This document shows, piece after piece, positions 46,693-58,030 of a stretch of DNA of 64,000 nt (position 1 is the stretch's first letter; every line of letters starts with the position of its first letter). Origin of the DNA: Apostichopus japonicus (taxonomy: Eukaryota > Echinodermata > Holothuroidea > Aspidochirotida > Stichopodidae); the NCBI RefSeq assembly GCF_037975245.1, contig NC_092577.1, forward strand, positions 22,160,398-22,224,397. The letters are read 5' to 3'. Below the pieces are notes generated by a model. It made no database searches. It saw only the letters and a list, made by a program, of their open reading frames with translations, and was not told the origin of the DNA. The position numbers and the translations under genes are program-made.

Positions 46693-49600
46693 TCAAAAAT
46701 GGAGGAGTGGCACTACCACAAAGCTTTTCTTCCGAGGAATAAGGACATATTTTTCCAGGATACTTGAGATTGGGGCATACTCTAGTTTCCCACTGAGTAA
46801 TTTGATCTTGAATATGCCAAGTTTGGTGGAATCCAGTGGATATGTGAAAAAAATTTCTTTGTGACAAAACTTTTCATATAAGATGAACTTGGTGCCATCG
46901 CTGACAAAGAAGTTTCTGGCAAGAACAATTTCTTCACCAATTTTAACACAGTTGTCCCCCATAGATATTTTGATAGTGCAATCTGGAAGGTTGAGTACTT
47001 TGTATTGTGAGGAAGTTACCATGGTCTCAGGAATCTGTCCACCATTGTGGGGCTACTCAAAAAGTTCTTTGCTTTTAGTAGGAAATGCTACATGGTTTTC
47101 AGAAAGACGTCGAATAACTTGTTGTAAGGGGTAATTTGCATTCCTAACCATTCGTTTTATCTGTCCCAAATAACTTTCGAAAGGGAAACAGGATACATTG
47201 TCCAATGCACCATATTGTTGTACATCCTCTTTCAAATGCACAAGTCCATGTACATTGTATGTAATCATGTCATTGCCATAGAGAGTTGCATAGTGCTTGA
47301 TGAAAGTAAAAATTAACTGGTGACCAAGCTGAGAGTAACTGCTACAGTTGATTGGACTCAAATATATAAACATAGCAACAGATAAAAGCCTGAAATTTTC
47401 CTAAAATGGCTTTGGAATGATTCTGTAAAGAACAACTGCACCGGTGTACAAAAGAAATTGCCGAAGCTCTGTGGCTTTCCACCGTTCAAACTCATTCAGA
47501 GATCGAGGTTGGCGAGCAAATTCACGTGGTAGAGCACCATTCAACGATTGCAATTTTGCAGAAATTTCTCTGATAAGTTGAGGGCTCTGTCTTGTCTTTA
47601 GTGGACCTTTCAACCAAAGCTTCACCAGTCTGCGTGTCACTCCCAAACATACTAGGTGCATGTAGTCTAGAGGGAAGTTAGATACCATACCCAATGAAAG
47701 TTGGGATAGTGGAGTTTCCCATAGATGATGATTTTCATCTAGCATATTTCTAAATGACTGGTCAGTGCGATGATCTGCTTCTGTTTCTGGGAAAGTTACT
47801 TTGTAGCCACTATGACTCTTCATGTTTTTGACCATGGCTCATGCAGGGGCATCACATATGATTGCTGTCATAACCACTGTAAGCTTTTCTCCCTGAACTT
47901 GAATACCATTTTGCTCAACATTTTTGTAGTCTGCTACAAATTCATTCCAAAATTCAAAATCAGTTGGTTTCCTTTTCCCATAGTACAAGCCAATCACAAA
48001 AGGACACTTTCTCTCACATGTAGTGATCATACCTAATATGGGCCAAAACTGCGAGTTTCAGCTTTTGAATAGAGGTAAACCATCAGTTTACATGCATCGT
48101 TATTGTTTTGTATTTACAACTCAGGGACTTTTGTCTTGAGTTCAAATTAGAGGTAATTCCATTCTCAATCCCAACATGGTAATATTGACCCCCTGAGACA
48201 ATTGCTGTGTCCACTTTGGTTTGCGTGCGTAGTAAAGTTCTAGGGTCTTTTGGAAGGTCAGGATGGTGTCACCTACAAGAGCGGGGTACAATTTAGCGCG
48301 TTCGAATGGAGGCTATCCGACCGATATAAAGACACAGTACAATTAAGTAATTCACAAAGACATCCAAGTAATCTTAATAATACAAATTTAATTCATCAAA
48401 GTCTCTTCTTTCTTAAATAAATAAATGAATATAATTCTAAGTCAATAATACCATGGATTCTAATATTCTCCTGCTGCAAGCATGGAATTGAGATACTTCA
48501 CAAAGTTGAAACCATTTACAGGAGTTTAACATGTTTTAGGTGCTCAGACAAAATTTGGTTGTTTTCCAAAACGTATGATTTACTCAATACTAAAGTAGTT
48601 TGTTTGCCCCAGAAAAACTACGTAATTACTCATACCTCAATAGTGTTGATTTTACAATACGATATTACCAGTAGTTGAGAACAAGTTTACTTGTGAACAC
48701 AATATTTAAAGTTCAAAATTCCACGATGTTCCAGTGTCCAATGCTTCTCAGTAAGAGACAGTTCTCGTAACTATAGATGTTACAATCATAAAGTTCTACC
48801 GCTCTTCAGTAGTATAAGATGTTACACCAGTCAGTGTGGATTGATTATCCCAGTAAGATGAAAGTCACTCGTTATTCTCGTTGAATCCCAAACGGATATA
48901 AAAGTGGCACTGTATTAAATAAGCAAGAACCCAAAACTTTTATATTTTGAATTCCAATTCACAATGCAATATATATATGTATGCTTTCATTTCAACCAAT
49001 TTTGAGATGATTTTCATATTTCCAAAATAATAACTTCAAGCCGCTAGTAAATGGAATCATTTACTAAAAATTATACATCATTTTGGTCATTGCAAAAGTT
49101 GACCTAAATAATTTTATAATTACATTAAACTCATTTCTAACGTAAAAATAACTTTACTTTTATACGCTTGTAGAATAATGTTATGCCACATGTCGTACAA
49201 CTTCAAAACTAGGCGCGGCACATTAAAATAATATCTTTCATTACGGTAAATTCACTAATTTAACACAATTTATCTCTTTTCATGCATGCTATACTTTCAT
49301 TACCTAAATGCCATAAATAATGCATACATGGAAATGAATTTCATAGAACAATTACAAACCCTTTTACATTGTTTCTCCCTTACAGCAATATTTAACCAAA
49401 TAATGTTTACTGTAAATACATGCTTTATGTCAAAGTTTTACTTACAATTATATCACATTTGACGTCCCTTGGTAAGCCCCGTAGTACAGCTGTAGCGATA
49501 CAGGTCAGCATCCAATACTGCCAACAAACAGCTGCCCTCCTCAGACTCTATCAAGATTCTGGTACCCAGGCGACTTTTCCCAACACAATTCTTGCAAATG

Positions 49601-50486
49601 ATGAAATCCAAATTCACAACATTTTGGCCTCCCGGCTTATATAGGTTTTCATAAGTGAAATAAATCCCATGCCATGTGTTGCAACGGAAAATTAAATCGG
49701 GCGCCTTACCAAGAGATATACATATAGAAATCATATGACTCTCACAGCATGGTGTTTTAGCTAAGAGTGATGTGTTTGTTCAGCACTAGCCTATACATGT
49801 AATAGCTAGTCCATTGTAAAGAAAATATGTCGCATCTATTAGCGCAGACAATAGGATCACCTGGACATTCCAGCCTTCCCTATTCATACCTGCCCCTATA
49901 ATGCTGACACATTCCTACTACCTAGTCAGCATCATTATACTAGATCTGTCTGGTTCCCTGGATTAAAAGTTTTAATACACAACAGCTTGTTCATTCATGC
50001 AAAAGATGACCAAGCTTATCATTACCAATAGTAAAATACACTGTCCTATCTACTCTAATGTGACAGATGGTCATTTTGAAGAATGACAAGGAGCTCAGAG
50101 AGTGAAGCAGGAGAAATATTATACTTTGAGGCCCATTGCCCAAGCTCAATTTTCAGTGTGGAATTTATTTCATCACTTCCATCAATTTCACCATCTGAGT
50201 CAGAATATAGTTCATCAACATCTGAGTGAAAGGTCTGGAACAAATCACTGTGAACACCATCAGCAACACCATTTTCAGACAACTGTTCCAGTTTATGCAA
50301 CTGCTGCAGTTGGCTCCTTTTTTCCTTGATATGTAAAGATTTATCATTGTCCTTCCTGGTGTTATCTATTGGTCCAGAGAAATTATTTTGCCAGCAAGAT
50401 TCATCTAATATTGTTTGTTTGTAGTTTAACACTTCATCATTGATTTTTCTTCTCTTGGTGCGATATGATTGTGGACCATGATCCAT
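46693..50486 (-). pseudogene. CACTA/EnSpm-like (tnp2-like) transposase pseudogene
   Basis: Exon 1 (50486 to about 50070) carries a basic start (SYRTKRRKI), an acidic middle and IELGQWASKYNISPASLSEL. The main exon runs from 48272 (HHPDLPKDPRTLLRT, VSGGQYYHVGIENGI) through GLPLFKS-NSQFWPILG, FVIGLYYGKRKP, IICDAPA, FPLDYMHLVCLGVTRRLVKL, LPREFARQPRSLNEFERWKA, NVHGLVHLKEDV and FESYLGQIKRM to a stop at 46693. The order matches tnp2-type transposases. Lesions: a frameshift near 48075; in-frame stops at 48058, 47839, 47401 and 47053; and loss of the Cys-rich segment expected after KSHSGY. It cannot make an active transposase. The DUF4806-like gene follows 50 bp downstream on the same strand, suggesting a two-gene element. 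Confidence 0.75.
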
Positions 50487-51174
50487 GATGAGCTATCGGG
50501 GAGATAAACCAAGTTTGGAACAGTTACAGTACATACAGTACATACAGTTTAGTTTAGTTTTGTAGAAAAAAGGATCAGGAAGGACAATTAAGTCCCCATC
50601 AAGGACCCTATTGGAGAGAAGGAACCGATACACAAAAAGGGACACCTGATTACAATGCTTAAAATGCTTGTGTGAAGTTGTTTCAAAAATTTGCCTTGTT
50701 TCTGTATTATTTGTTGAAAACCAAATCCCAATTGCAAATTGTTCACCAGTATCCTTCAGTCTATTAGATAAGTAATAAGTGTAATGCATCATATATGTAT
50801 TTATACCATGTCCATTTTAAATAAGCCTTTCTTCACTATTTTAGCTTCTTTATCTTATGGTTTCGAATGTTAAAATGTATATTTAGTAACAGAAATTCAG
50901 TTAAATTATTCGTTAAATAAAGGGGAGTTTTAACTTTACAACCTTTGCAAGCAATACTGTTTCTATGAATGTTATTTTTCAAGGTGTGAGTGCAGGAGGG
51001 AACTTTTCACATTAAGGCAAATCCCATTCCACAGTCAAGGTTGGCTGAAAGCGGCTACAAATTACAATCCTTTAACGGGAAAGTCCTACTTCTAGAAGGA
51101 AAAAGAGGTGTATGCCTTTTAGGCAATTTGTCCCAATTGTTTTTGAAAAAAAAGCTAACTGTGCTCAGTTGGTT
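50487..51174. other. No gene seen
   Basis: 5' flank of the transposase pseudogene. A short repeat cagtacatacagta lies at 50525. An ORF here (50792-50493, minus) has no family features. Confidence 0.35.
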
Positions 51175-51283
51175 GTATATATATATCTATCTCTATCTAT
51201 CTATCTCTATCTATCTATCTCTATCTATATATCTCTATCTATCTATCTCTATCTATATATATCTATATATCTATCTATCTCTA

Positions 51284-51316
<33 letters not shown>
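51175..51316. repeat. (CTAT)n / (AT)n microsatellite
   Basis: About 140 bp of tatc/ctat tetranucleotides passing into an AT dinucleotide run. ORFs across it are composed of Tyr, Leu, Ser and Ile only and are not genes. Confidence 0.95.
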
Positions 51317-51318
<2 letters not shown>

Positions 51319-51687
51319 TATTATTTGATACTGGAGAGATATTGTACTTAATTTTGACAAGGCTTATAAAAGCTTCTGTTTAACATTTTATTGATTTAAA
51401 TTCGCCTCTGTGGGAAGTACAGTGTTCCATGTGATATCATAAAACTTCGAAGTTTCCCAAAAAAATTATGTATAATTTAATTTCACATCACTTATGTATC
51501 TTCGACCCCAAATTGTGACATAAAATAAAGTGTTTCAAACCTCGCGATATATTTTTCACTTTCCGTTATTCCTTTGTTCAATTCTTGCAAAATTCAACGA
51601 AACTCACACTACTTTATACATATCAGTACACATCCTGATTGCAGCTGATCATTATCATGTCATAAAATGCACAGGTAATTCTTGAAA

Positions 51688-53109
51688 ACGTACGTGATGG
51701 TTGGTGTCCAAGTGCGTCACGTACGTTTACTTTGCATGTTCACGTATTGTTTCACTGTCGGAATTCTACCGAGTTCATCTCTATGAGCACACGCTTTATA
51801 GATAAACCCTAGTAGTACTTCCACGAAAATTCCCGCAAAGCACGATTAATAATCGATGTCGCAAAATTCAGATCAACTCTCGTGTCCAAATCGTCACGTA
51901 CGTTAAACGGCACTGTTCTACGACATGCCTTCAGTGAAATTTATTGATAAATCAGCAATCTACGTTCAATCAATCGATGGTAACCCACGCTACACTTACT
52001 TGTCCGCTTGAACTATAAAACAACTGTATAGGTGTAACATTGCGTGTGTAGTCCTGGTTTGACTATCGTATCACGTACGTTAAAAATATCTTCGGTGCTA
52101 AAAAAAATCCAGTTAAACCACAAGACATGTCATCCATCTGCTTACAATCTTGATGAGGAGAGCAAGGTAAGATATCCATCTTTGTATACTTCCACAAATA
52201 TGGAAGGATTGTGTTAAAATTTGTCAAAAAATCGTAATTTTTGCTAACACCTTTTCTTGAGTTCTTGCGCACTGATCGTGTCTCTTAATAACGCACGTAA
52301 GACAGCTTTATAGTTTTTCAAATAATTTTCAAGAAACTGCCAGAAACTGGCCTAGAATAACGCTAGCCGTTCTAACTGTGCATACATTTTTTTGGAAAAG
52401 GGCAGCTTTTTCTTTATAATAAATCGCCAGGTATTCTAAGATAGATTACACTCTCGTCGTTCCGTACGTGATATTAGACACCATTAGCGCAAATGTTTTT
52501 CGTGTCCTGTCGTAAATACGTTAAACGCATTTCATTTTTTGTTAGGAATTTGTACATGTTTGAAACATAACTGTTAGCTTTTTCAGTCGTTTGATGTATT
52601 ATTCACTTAAGCAAGGAACTTTGTAATTTCTGGGCAAAATCATGATAAGTTAATGAATTGCGATGGAAGTTTAGGCCTAGGCTCACGTACGTTATGTCTA
52701 GACACCGAAATCGCTTGCATTAATGGTGTCAAACATCACGTACGTAAATTTTTCAAACTATCACCAATTTTCGAGGTAGTGTGGCGAAAAAACTTTTCTC
52801 CTCATATAATTTTCAAGTAATCATGTGATTTTGTGTTAACGGTCATCACCTACATAATGAAGTATATCAATTTTAAGATGAAAAGAAGCACCTCTTCACG
52901 TACGTTATGCTTAGACAACAGCGTTGTTGTGTCCAAACAAACGAACGTTAAAAAGTTCGTTCATCATCTTCTTGTAACTTAGGGGACAAAACAATTCTAA
53001 TAAAGCACGGTTATTTTACCATTTTGTATCGTTCTGAATGTTTGAAAGCCCATCAAATTAAGACTACAATTCTAGGGCAGAAGATAGCAGCCTGACAATT
53101 AACGTACGT
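51688..53109. promoter_or_regulatory. Cluster of palindromic ACGTACGT sites with GTGTC/GACAC partners
   Basis: Exact ACGTACGT occurs at 51688, 51719, 51896, 52073, 52685, 52738, 52898 and 53102, with a ninth site (CCGTACGT) at 52462. Most read TCACGTACGTTA. A GTGTC or GACAC half-site lies about 5-10 bp away in nearly every case (tgtccaagtgcgtcacgtac; gttatgtctagacacc; gtgatattagacacc). The stretch has no ORF of note and lies 0.8-2.2 kb upstream of the 904-aa gene start. Likely a repeated protein-binding site, either of a promoter or of a transposon subterminal region. Confidence 0.6.
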
Positions 53110-53905
53110 TAGTGAAGACACTTCCGTCTGACCTGTCATTAGATTAGTGTTGGGTCCAGTTAAGCGATGTATATAGCATGTAAACAAACTGCTAGGCTAC
53201 GTACTTTTCCAAAACGTTTATCGTGAACTGCTCTCGCAGTAACTTATGGTGTTTCAGTGTGACAAATGTACGGCCAAGCACACAAAAGTTGAACTGTTTT
53301 TCGCATGGACGTTTTTCAGAAAGAAAGGTGGGATTTTTTTTGGGGGGGGTGGGGTTAAATTTTTTTGGGTAAACCATGACAGCATATTTCTGGTGCAGGT
53401 GTGATAATAGTCCTGACTGGATAAAGCCAAGCCCTAAATATTGGAGATAATAAATACGTAGTAGCAAAAGATGTCATATGCAGAGGTTCCTTATCGGTTG
53501 TGTTACCTTGCAGTGTTTTTTTCCAAAAGTAAAACAAAATCACTAGTCCTTCTTTACCAAGCTTTTAGAGTAGTTCCTCTTGATGTTTAAGAAGTGTCGC
53601 AGTCGTCGGTAGAGAGCTGGTAAAAAAGGGGGGGGGGTGCTAGTATAAATCTGAGCAATGTGGTGATGAGAAACTACTTTTTCTTTATGTAGCCAGACCA
53701 TTACTGATCCAATACTTGGTAGTCAGTAAACCAGTACTAAGCATATAGAATGTTTCAGCTTCAGGTCATTTGGGTTCATCATAGGTTGAAAGTGTGAAAA
53801 CAATGTTAGCATGATTTCTTAATAAAGGTAGCTGTGACCAATTGTACACTTTGCATGTTGATGCATTATATTGAGCACATCAATCCTTTGCATTAATTCC
53901 CACAG
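53110..53905. other. Upstream flank or 5' intron of the 904-aa gene
   Basis: No gene. T and G runs at 53333-53350 and 53628-53638. The sequence ends in a splice acceptor (ttcccacag, AG at 53904-53905) eight bases before the ATG, so at least one upstream non-coding exon is likely somewhere in this flank. Confidence 0.5.
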
Positions 53906-53913
53906 TTACCAAA

Positions 53914-56900
53914 ATGAAACTGCGACCAGGTACAAAGGTTAATCCCCCTTCTCTGTCAGAGGAAATTTTATGTTTACAACCAAAATGTAACAAAACGGGG
54001 GCTGAATACCAAAAGGAATACCGACTCAGGTTGAAGGAGTCCAAAGAGAAGAATGATGCCCATCAATACCATGAAAAGATCCGTGCAAAGCTGTGGAGGT
54101 TAAATCGCAGTGAGGATGGGAAAACAAATGATCGAGAGTTGAATAGATTGCGAGCAAGAAGGTATAGAGAAAGGAAGAAAGGTGAAGGAAAGAACACGAC
54201 TAAAGCAACTAAGAAAAAGGTCACAAGGGCTGAGCGACAGATGCAGAAAGAGAAGTGGTGCCTATCAAAGAAAAAGCAAAGAGCACAAATGTCTTCCCAA
54301 GCTAAAAGGAGAATGAACGAAAAACGCAGGGCTAAGTATGCAGCCACGAAGGCAGCACTTACACCAGTTGGAAGTTTGACAGTTCCAGCAACCAATGGAT
54401 TTACCTCATCTACTGCTAAGAGGAAAGCTGTGTCACGATCTTTACGCATTTTGCCAAAAGATCCAGAAAAGTTTGCAGAAGTGGTTAGTGCTTTTGTGAA
54501 AAATGCCACCCCAAGGAAGAAGACTGCATTAAAGCAAAGGTTAGTGCTAAGCCCATCACAAAAGAAGAGGCTCGACTTTCTAGCAGAAAATTCTGTGAAG
54601 TCTGTGGTCCAAGAGCTAAAGAAGACTCGCACCAAACGGGACTCGCAACTTCGTCATCTCCTACATGTAACCACGGCAATCAAGAATAAAGTAAACAAGC
54701 GGACTGCTCACAAACAGCTGGGGTTCAGTTGGAACTATTTGAAGAAGCCACATTTTCCACACTTTCAGAACTTAAGAAAGCACAGGACCGATGCATTTTC
54801 TACAACAAAAGCCAAAGTGGCCACAGATTTCTACAATCGTGGAGATATTTCTCGTGAAATGCCAGTTCGTGGCAAGACACCATTAAGAGTAATGGAATGT
54901 ACAACTGCACAGGCATTCACGATTTTCAAGAGAGAGAACCCGGGATTTCGCATTTCCTTCAGCCATTTCCACAAGCTAAGGCCTGCCAAGACAAAACCAA
55001 TTTCAAAGACTCAGCTTATGCAATGTCTCTGTGAGTATTGTGTAAACATTTCATTCCTTCTTGAAACTTTCAATAAGAATGCTCTCCACTATGGACATAA
55101 AGGTGCTATCATTCATGACAAGTACGCAGCATCTGATCTGACGCTATGCAACTACGTGAACAATGTTCCGAGGAAAGAATGTATTGACAGGACCTGTGAA
55201 AAGTGCGGCATTGGTAGAATGGACACCCACGTAGCTTCTCTTCTTGCTGCTCATGGACATGCCCCAGTTGAATGGAAGTCTTGGGAATTAGAAATGAAGG
55301 AAAAGGGGAAAAGAATGGGACTGTTAATGAAAAAAGCCTCTCTGTCTGACCTCACTGATGTCCTCAAAGAAAAGCTTGATCCATTTTCTAAACACCTTGT
55401 CAACGCTAAATGGCAAGCAATGCAGTTTGACAAATTGAGAAATAATCTCCCTCATTCATGGGTTTTATTTTGCATGGATTATGGCCAGAATTACAACTGC
55501 CATTTCCAAGATGAAGCTCAATCTGCTCACTGGTCTTACCAACAAGCTACTATACATCCCATAGTGGCCTATTATCATTGCCCAGATGATCAGTGCTCAG
55601 AAGTAACACGAGAGTCTATGGTATTTATTTCTGATGATAGATCTCATGACCATAAGGCTGTGCATCACTTTGTAACCCTAGCGAATGAACACATTTCTCG
55701 TCAAGGAGTGCAAATTAATAGAGAGATTCATTTTTCTGATGGAGCTGGTTCTCAATACAAGAACAAAAGCTCTTTCAATGATGCCTCATATGGAGTTAAA
55801 GATTACGGATTTCCTGTCGAAAAACATTTCTTTGGTAGCCGGCATGGCAAGGGCCCATGTGATGGAGAGATTGGGGTTCTGAAGAAATGTGCTGCAGTGG
55901 CTGTCAAAGGTAGACAAGTCATTATCCGTGATGCCCATGATCTATTCAAGTATGGTCAGAATTTCTTGTCACTTCCCAGAGATGTCCAAGAACATTCACA
56001 TGCAAAGAGAACCTTCTTCTTTGTGAGGCAAGGAGAAGTTGTAACAGATTTTAGGATGGTTCGTAACAATGACCTGAAGCCGATTCCCCAAACTAGAGCC
56101 CTACATTGTTTTATCGGGATAGCACCTAGTGTTGTTACTGCATGTGAAAGAAGCTGTTTTTGTTCAGAATGTACTAGTGGAAAGTATGTCAATTGTAAGG
56201 ATGCCACCTTTGTTGGAAAGAGAAGTAATTATGCCCTGAAATCTGGTTTGAGTCTGGAAATGGCAGATGGTCAAGAAGCTGATGCAACAAGGTTAGTAAA
56301 AGTGAATAAACATATAAGTTTGATTCTTTGAAGTATACCTTCTGTACCATCAAGTGATGATACAACCACACTGTAACTGTACTTACTGTAGGTTTCCTGT
56401 CTCTTCTTTTTATTTCACAGCAGTGAAGCCAATGGTCAAACCAAGCCTACCTATACCTATGCGAAAGGCAGTTTTGTTGCGGTTAAACTGTATGGGAAAC
56501 AGTCATGTAATGTGTACTTGGCAGAGGTAAGAAAAAGGGTACTTTTCAACTACCAGCTGTAAACTTCAAGTGAAATGTAGTCTGCCTATCCAATAAGTTT
56601 GAAAAAGGAAATATTTTGGTTAGCAACTATATGTTGTGTGAAAGGGAGTATTAACAGTAATTGTTGAAAACGATGTGAAAACAAAATCTCTTTGCCGGTT
56701 AAAACAACTTTGTGTAAAATTATACTCTATAAACAGGGACTACCATGATCTCTTTGTAAGAAACCATTACGTTCTCATATAAATGTAACTTGTGCTCCTT
56801 TCTTGTTCAATACTTTAGGTACTTCAAGAATCTGAAGACGACATCCATGTCAATTTTATGAAAAGATGCGGTGACAACCTTTACAATTGGCCAGCCCAAA

Positions 56901-57049
56901 GAGATGTTTCTTGGGAACCCCGTGAAAATGTGGTATGCCAGATAGATTTTCCTGATCTCGCCAACAAAAGGGAACAGTTTCGCTTTAAGAAGTCACATTT
57001 AACCATCATCGAAAACCATCTTCGAGTAGAACCATATCAATTTAAATAA
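53914..57049 (+). CDS. 904-aa transposase-like protein, three exons
   Basis: Exons 53914-56291, 56421-56526 and 56819-57049 join in phase 2 then 0 and end at TAA, for 905 codons. The N-terminus (residues ~15-150) is very Lys/Arg-rich and helical (RLKESKEKNDAHQYHEKIR). Cys pairs follow (CLCEYC ~370, CEKCGIG ~427, CERSCFCSEC ~743). An RNase-H-like core is suggested by D in FCMDYGQNYNC (~521), D in HFSDGAGSQYKNK (~608) and E in GKGPCDGEIGVLK (~651), a candidate D-D-E triad. The C-terminus (SFVAVKLYGKQSCNVYLAEV, then DDIHVNFMKR, DNLYNWP) looks like a chromo/Tudor-type barrel. Related uncharacterised proteins with SDG-Q-K and HGKG-CDG motifs recur in invertebrates and fish, as I remember. No stop or frameshift interrupts it. 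Family name, activity and whether it is host or transposon are unresolved. Confidence 0.8.
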
Positions 57050-57689
57050 GGAAAATCATATTTCAAGTTTCACCGAGTAAATTTCAAACTATTGTGCAGT
57101 TAAACATTGAACCAAATTCTGTTCTCATCCCTTTTGGAGTTACTTAAAGCCATTTTTCTCCCATGTTATTCATTGTTGATCCTTTTTATATGTTCTATTT
57201 GATGTCAAACCTGAGGAAACTATTTGTGATTCCTTGTGTGTGATGCCTCGGCTCATAAACACTCTATCTTAGTGAGTAGATGATCCCTATTGTTTTTCAA
57301 AGGTCATTTGAGTTCGACAGAGTTGTCTAAAATCGTTTTAAATGCCATATCTCAAGAAGTGAAGTTGGTAAATTCTAAAATTTTTATATATGTAGCCCTT
57401 GGCAAGTATTTGATCGCTATTGTTTTTCATAGATGTTAAGATTCCTTGAATCAATTAGAAGTAAATATGAATAAATATGATCACTTAGGAAGTGAAATAT
57501 GGTTTGAACTTCATCCTTATATGTAAAGGCATGCATTAATCAATATTTCAATACCACTGCACCTCTGGTCATTTCTGGTCAGCAATATGGGATGTTGCAA
57601 AATCCAAAGTCCCTTTTCATATTCGGCATGGAATCACTAAGTCATTTAACATTCTGGTTTACGTTTGACTTGTATCTGTAATACTTTAG
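57050..57689. other. 3' UTR and flank of the 904-aa gene
   Basis: No ORF of note. AATAAA in a tgaataaatatgatc context near 57470 is a candidate polyadenylation signal about 420 bp after the stop; another candidate lies near 58463 (gaaataaaagtgcc). Confidence 0.4.
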
Positions 57690-58030
57690 TACTTCAGAGT
57701 AGCAATATAGAGCATCTTTTCGAAAGAATTTGGTGTCCATCATAACAAGCAGTGTGACGGTAGTACTTCAGAGCATCTTGTAATGATAGTTCAGTGTCCA
57801 TAATAACAGCAGTGAGATGGCAGTACTTCAGAGCATCTTTTCAACATAGTTCAGTGTCCATCATAACAGTAGTGTCATGGTGGTAGTTTGGGTCCATGAT
57901 AACAGCAGTGTGGTGATATGACTTCAGAGCATGTTCTCATTACAGTTTGGTGTCCAACATAACATCAGTGTGATGATATTACTTCAGAGCATCGTCTAAT
58001 TTGTATTTTGGTGTCCACCATCACATACGT
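57690..58030. repeat. Degenerate ~60-75-bp tandem repeat carrying gtgtcca
   Basis: Five units share acttcagagcatcttt, then ttcagtgtccatcataacag and cagtgtgatgg; the acttcagagcat landmark occurs at about 57765, 57825, 57911 and 57981, with a variant at 57692. Every unit but one has GTGTCC. The array starts 640 bp after the stop codon of the 904-aa gene. Confidence 0.75.

Noticed and set aside
49453..49734. 93-codon minus-strand ORF between transposase exons
   Set aside because: The exons at 50.1-50.5 and 48.27 kb follow each other in the family order without it, and it shows no family match.
42300..50900. CACTA-type terminal inverted repeats around the transposase and DUF4806 genes
   Set aside because: Looked for by eye at both sides; no convincing pair was found.
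50990..51351. ORFs of Tyr/Leu/Ser/Ile
   Set aside because: They are products of the CTAT/AT microsatellite.
54063..54635. 190-codon minus-strand ORF
   Set aside because: It is antisense to the Lys/Arg-rich start of the 904-aa gene, where AAG/AAA codons keep the opposite frame open.
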